From an uncultured Collinsella sp. (GTDB taxonomy: Bacteria; Actinomycetota; Coriobacteriia; Coriobacteriales; Coriobacteriaceae), in NCBI GenBank assembly GCA_900551605.1, contig URWS01000052.1, positions 1-8,080 on the forward strand: 8,080 nt of DNA, written 5' to 3'. Position 1 is the stretch's first letter, and the number at the start of each line of letters is the position of its first letter. The notes beneath the pieces are model-generated. The model saw only the letters and a list, made by a program, of their open reading frames with translations. It was not told the origin of the DNA and did no database searches. Of this stretch, positions 6,766-8,080 are shown in pieces. The translations under genes were made by a program, and so were the position numbers.

Positions 6766-7488
6766 ATGGGCTTCCTTGACGAGATTAAAAATAAGATGCA
6801 CCTGGGCGGCCAGCAGGGTTACGACCAGGGTTATGGCCAGGACGACGACTACGGCTACGATGACGGCTATGACGATAGTTATCAGGGCAACGGCTACAGC
6901 GGTGCTTCGGGCGAGGGCTTCTACACCCAAGACGAGCCGAGCAACGGCCTGCTTGGCCAGACGCGCCGCGGTGAAGCTGAGTCGGTTGCCGTGTATACGC
7001 GCTCCGGTCAGCTGGTCGGCGATGACTCCCGCCATGCCACGACGTATAACCCGCCTTCGCGCTCGCAGGACAGTGTTGCGAGCGGTTATCGTCCTGGTGC
7101 CTATGACACGCCGTCTAGCTACGCCGAGAACACCCGCGCCCGTGCCGCCGCTGCGCCCGCGCCTGCACCGAGCGATGCCTCGGCCTATGCGAGCAATATC
7201 ATCAACGCCACACCGCAGCTGCCGGCCTATGTCCTGCGCCCCGAGAGCTATGACGACGTGGAGACCGTGGTGCGCCGCGTTCGCACCAAGCAGCCTGTCG
7301 CACTGATTTTTGTGGGCGTACGCACCGAAGTTGCCAAGCGCGTCTTGGACTTCTCTTACGGCTTTGCCTGCGGTCTGGGTGCCACGGTCAAGGAGGTGGG
7401 CGACCGCGTGTTCATGGTGTTGCCCGCCGGCTGCGAGGTCAAAGATTCCGATCTCAAGAAGCTTCGTGCCGACGGCTACCTTAAGTAA
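6766..7488 (+). CDS. sepF: Cell division protein SepF
   Basis: This 240-residue protein tethers FtsZ to the membrane at the division site. The N-terminus MGFLDEIKNKM is the expected membrane-binding amphipathic helix. A long low-complexity linker follows: residues 16-44 are rich in Gly, Tyr, Asp and Gln, and a later stretch around residues 126-140 is rich in Ala and Pro. The C-terminal SepF (DUF552) domain covers about residues 148-240, with YVLRPESYDDVETVVRRV, QPVALIFVG, RVLDFSYGFACGLGA and VGDRVFMVLPAGCEV. ATG 6766 is chosen over an in-frame GTG at 6715 because of AGAGGA-like bases seven upstream and because translation then starts at the conserved helix. A perfect 10-base palindrome AGTGCGCACT (6714-6723) lies in the 60-base gap before it. 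Its partner peptide is visible at the FtsZ C-terminus at the left end of the window. Confidence 0.95.
   Translation: MGFLDEIKNKMHLGGQQGYDQGYGQDDDYGYDDGYDDSYQGNGYSGASGEGFYTQDEPSNGLLGQTRRGEAESVAVYTRSGQLVGDDSRHATTYNPPSRSQDSVASGYRPGAYDTPSSYAENTRARAAAAPAPAPSDASAYASNIINATPQLPAYVLRPESYDDVETVVRRVRTKQPVALIFVGVRTEVAKRVLDFSYGFACGLGATVKEVGDRVFMVLPAGCEVKDSDLKKLRADGYLK
6811..6897 (+). repeat. Low-complexity Tyr/Gly/Asp/Gln repeat in the SepF linker
   Basis: Residues 16-44 of SepF have tyrosines at 19, 23, 29, 31, 35, 39 and 44, often four residues apart, set in Gly, Asp and Gln (for example DYGYDDGYDDSY). It is a degenerate protein-level repeat and the DNA copies are imperfect. The composition predicts a disordered acidic segment. 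Confidence 0.75.
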
Positions 7489-7497
7489 AGACAAGAC

Positions 7498-7503
7498 GAG
7501 GAG
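7498..7503 (+). promoter_or_regulatory. Ribosome binding site of ylmG
   Basis: GAGGAG lies nine bases after the sepF stop and six bases before the ATC codon at 7510. It is placed to initiate at 7510 and is far too distant (84 bases) from the first in-frame ATG at 7588. Confidence 0.7.
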
Positions 7504-7509
7504 ATTCCC

Positions 7510-7791
7510 ATCAACATCTACACTATCGTCCAGCTGGTCAACACGCTGTTCAACTTCTATTCCACGCTCATTGTCGTCTACTGCTTTATGACGTGGATTC
7601 CCATGAAGCAGGGTGGTTTGCTTCAGGATATTGCCGCGGTGCTTGATAGCGTGTGCGGTCCGTGGCTCAACCTGTTCCGTCGTTTCATCCCGCCGATGGG
7701 CGGTATCGATTTTTCGCCGGTCGTTGCGATTATTGCGTTGCAGTTGGTGCAGAGGCTGGTTCTGCAGCTTCTTATAGGTATACTCGTGTAG
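7510..7791 (+). CDS. ylmG: YggT family membrane protein YlmG, apparent ATC start
   Basis: This roughly 93-residue membrane protein is the YggT/YlmG family member of the division cluster; its biochemical role is not settled, though links to cell division and osmotic tolerance have been reported. Two hydrophobic segments are visible: residues about 3-27 (NIYTIVQLVNTLFNFYSTLI and onward) and about 71-93. The diagnostic FRRFIPPMGGIDFSP motif is at 56-70. No ATG, GTG or TTG occurs in frame between the sepF stop (7486-7488) and ATG 7588. Starting at 7588 would remove the first membrane segment, which the family needs. The codon placed correctly after the GAGGAG site is ATC at 7510, where family members normally have Met. 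Either this gene uses a rare AUC start or one base is wrong in the assembly. The function call is firm; the start is uncertain. Confidence 0.88.
   Translation: MNIYTIVQLVNTLFNFYSTLIVVYCFMTWIPMKQGGLLQDIAAVLDSVCGPWLNLFRRFIPPMGGIDFSPVVAIIALQLVQRLVLQLLIGILV
7779..7784 (+). promoter_or_regulatory. Possible -10 element for divIVA
   Basis: TATACT matches the bacterial -10 consensus at five of six positions and lies 68 bases before the divIVA start, inside the last codons of ylmG. No convincing -35 hexamer is found 16-18 bases upstream, so this is a weak candidate. divIVA could equally be read from the upstream ylmE-sepF-ylmG transcript. Confidence 0.28.
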
Positions 7792-7851
7792 AACTGACTT
7801 AGTAACTTACGTCGGGCGTGTAGCGCCGAGGCGATGAAAAGGAGACTTGTT

Positions 7852-8038
7852 ATGGCTATTACCCCTGCAGACATCCAGGCTCAGACTTTCTCTGAGGCCA
7901 AGCGTGGCTACGATCCTGCCGAGGTCGACGTCTTCTTGGAGACGCTGTCCTCCGAGGTTGACGCTATGCTCGCTAAGATTGTCGACCTTAAGGGTCGTCT
8001 GACTGCTACCGAGCAGCAGCTTGCCGATGCGCAGGCTC
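7852..8038 (+). CDS. divIVA: Cell division / polar growth protein DivIVA, N-terminal part (3' end missing)
   Basis: The first 62 codons of a DivIVA family protein are present before the adapter begins. DivIVA proteins bind curved membrane at poles and septa through an N-terminal lipid-binding domain and polymerise through a coiled coil. The N-terminal domain is clear: MAITPADIQAQTFSEAKRGY, then DPAEVDVFLETLSSEVDAML. The following LKGRLTATEQQLADAQA starts the coiled coil. Aligned without gaps to Bacillus subtilis DivIVA, the membrane-inserting Phe17 is Lys17 here, while Arg18 is kept; KRGY recalls actinobacterial Wag31. The start ATG 7852 follows AAGGAG (7839-7844) by seven bases. Translation past 8038 runs into adapter and is not real. 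Confidence 0.94.
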
Positions 8039-8080
8039 CTGTCTCTTATACACATCTCCGAGCCCACGAGACTAAGGCGA
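8039..8080. other. Nextera library adapter with index (not genomic)
   Basis: Bases 8039-8072 are the reverse complement of the Nextera read-2 adapter, starting with the Tn5 mosaic end, and 8073-8080 (TAAGGCGA) match the Nextera N701 index. The first 36 bases of the window are the reverse complement of 8039-8074, which makes a false terminal inverted repeat. This end truncates divIVA. Confidence 0.98.

Noticed and set aside
6268..7494. A 408-codon minus-strand open frame across ylmE and sepF
   Set aside because: It is antisense to two confidently identified genes. A Val/Ile/Ala-rich stretch arises from the complement of the SepF Tyr/Asp repeat and is not a real membrane segment.
7807..8067. 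Minus-strand open frame beginning MGSEMCIRDR
   Set aside because: Its start is in the right adapter and the rest is antisense to divIVA; this is a known artefact peptide.

Overview
This 8,080-base window is one complete short-read contig, with library adapter sequence at both ends (1-36 and 8039-8080). The genomic part is about 37-8038. All supportable genes are on the + strand. The DNA is GC-rich by eye, with strong G/C preference at third codon positions. Gene content and order (ftsZ, pgeF/ylmD, ylmE, sepF, ylmG, divIVA) fit a Gram-positive bacterium. The KRGY motif in DivIVA and the composition point to Actinomycetota. My best guess is class Coriobacteriia, perhaps Collinsella or a relative; this is inference from composition and protein style, not a database match.

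Layout: the 3' end of ftsZ (37-404) is followed by a strong intrinsic terminator (431-463). A leader of about 150 bases (464-614) carries an exact 7-base direct repeat with 11-base spacing, resembling a Pho box. Next come pgeF (615-1415) and a complete phosphate module, pstS-pstC-pstA-pstB-phoU (1412-5848), packed with a 4-base overlap or short gaps except for a 92-base gap before phoU. A GC-rich hairpin (5886-5923) closes this unit. The division cluster then resumes with ylmE (5968-6705), sepF (6766-7488), ylmG (from about 7510 to 7791) and the start of divIVA (7852-8038, cut by the contig end).

How it works together: FtsZ, SepF, YlmG and DivIVA belong to the divisome and septum/pole placement machinery. 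PgeF is a peptidoglycan-editing enzyme and YlmE a PLP-homeostasis protein. PstSCAB is the high-affinity phosphate ABC importer and PhoU its regulatory partner. The main point of interest is that the phosphate module sits inside the ylm division cluster and is joined to pgeF by an ATGA stop/start overlap, apparently within one transcription unit.

The genes themselves are known families, and I see no undescribed multi-gene system. The points worth a second look are the gene arrangement, the Pho-box-like repeat, the lack of a canonical start codon for full-length ylmG, the repeated tail motif of FtsZ, and divergent details in PhoU, SepF and DivIVA.
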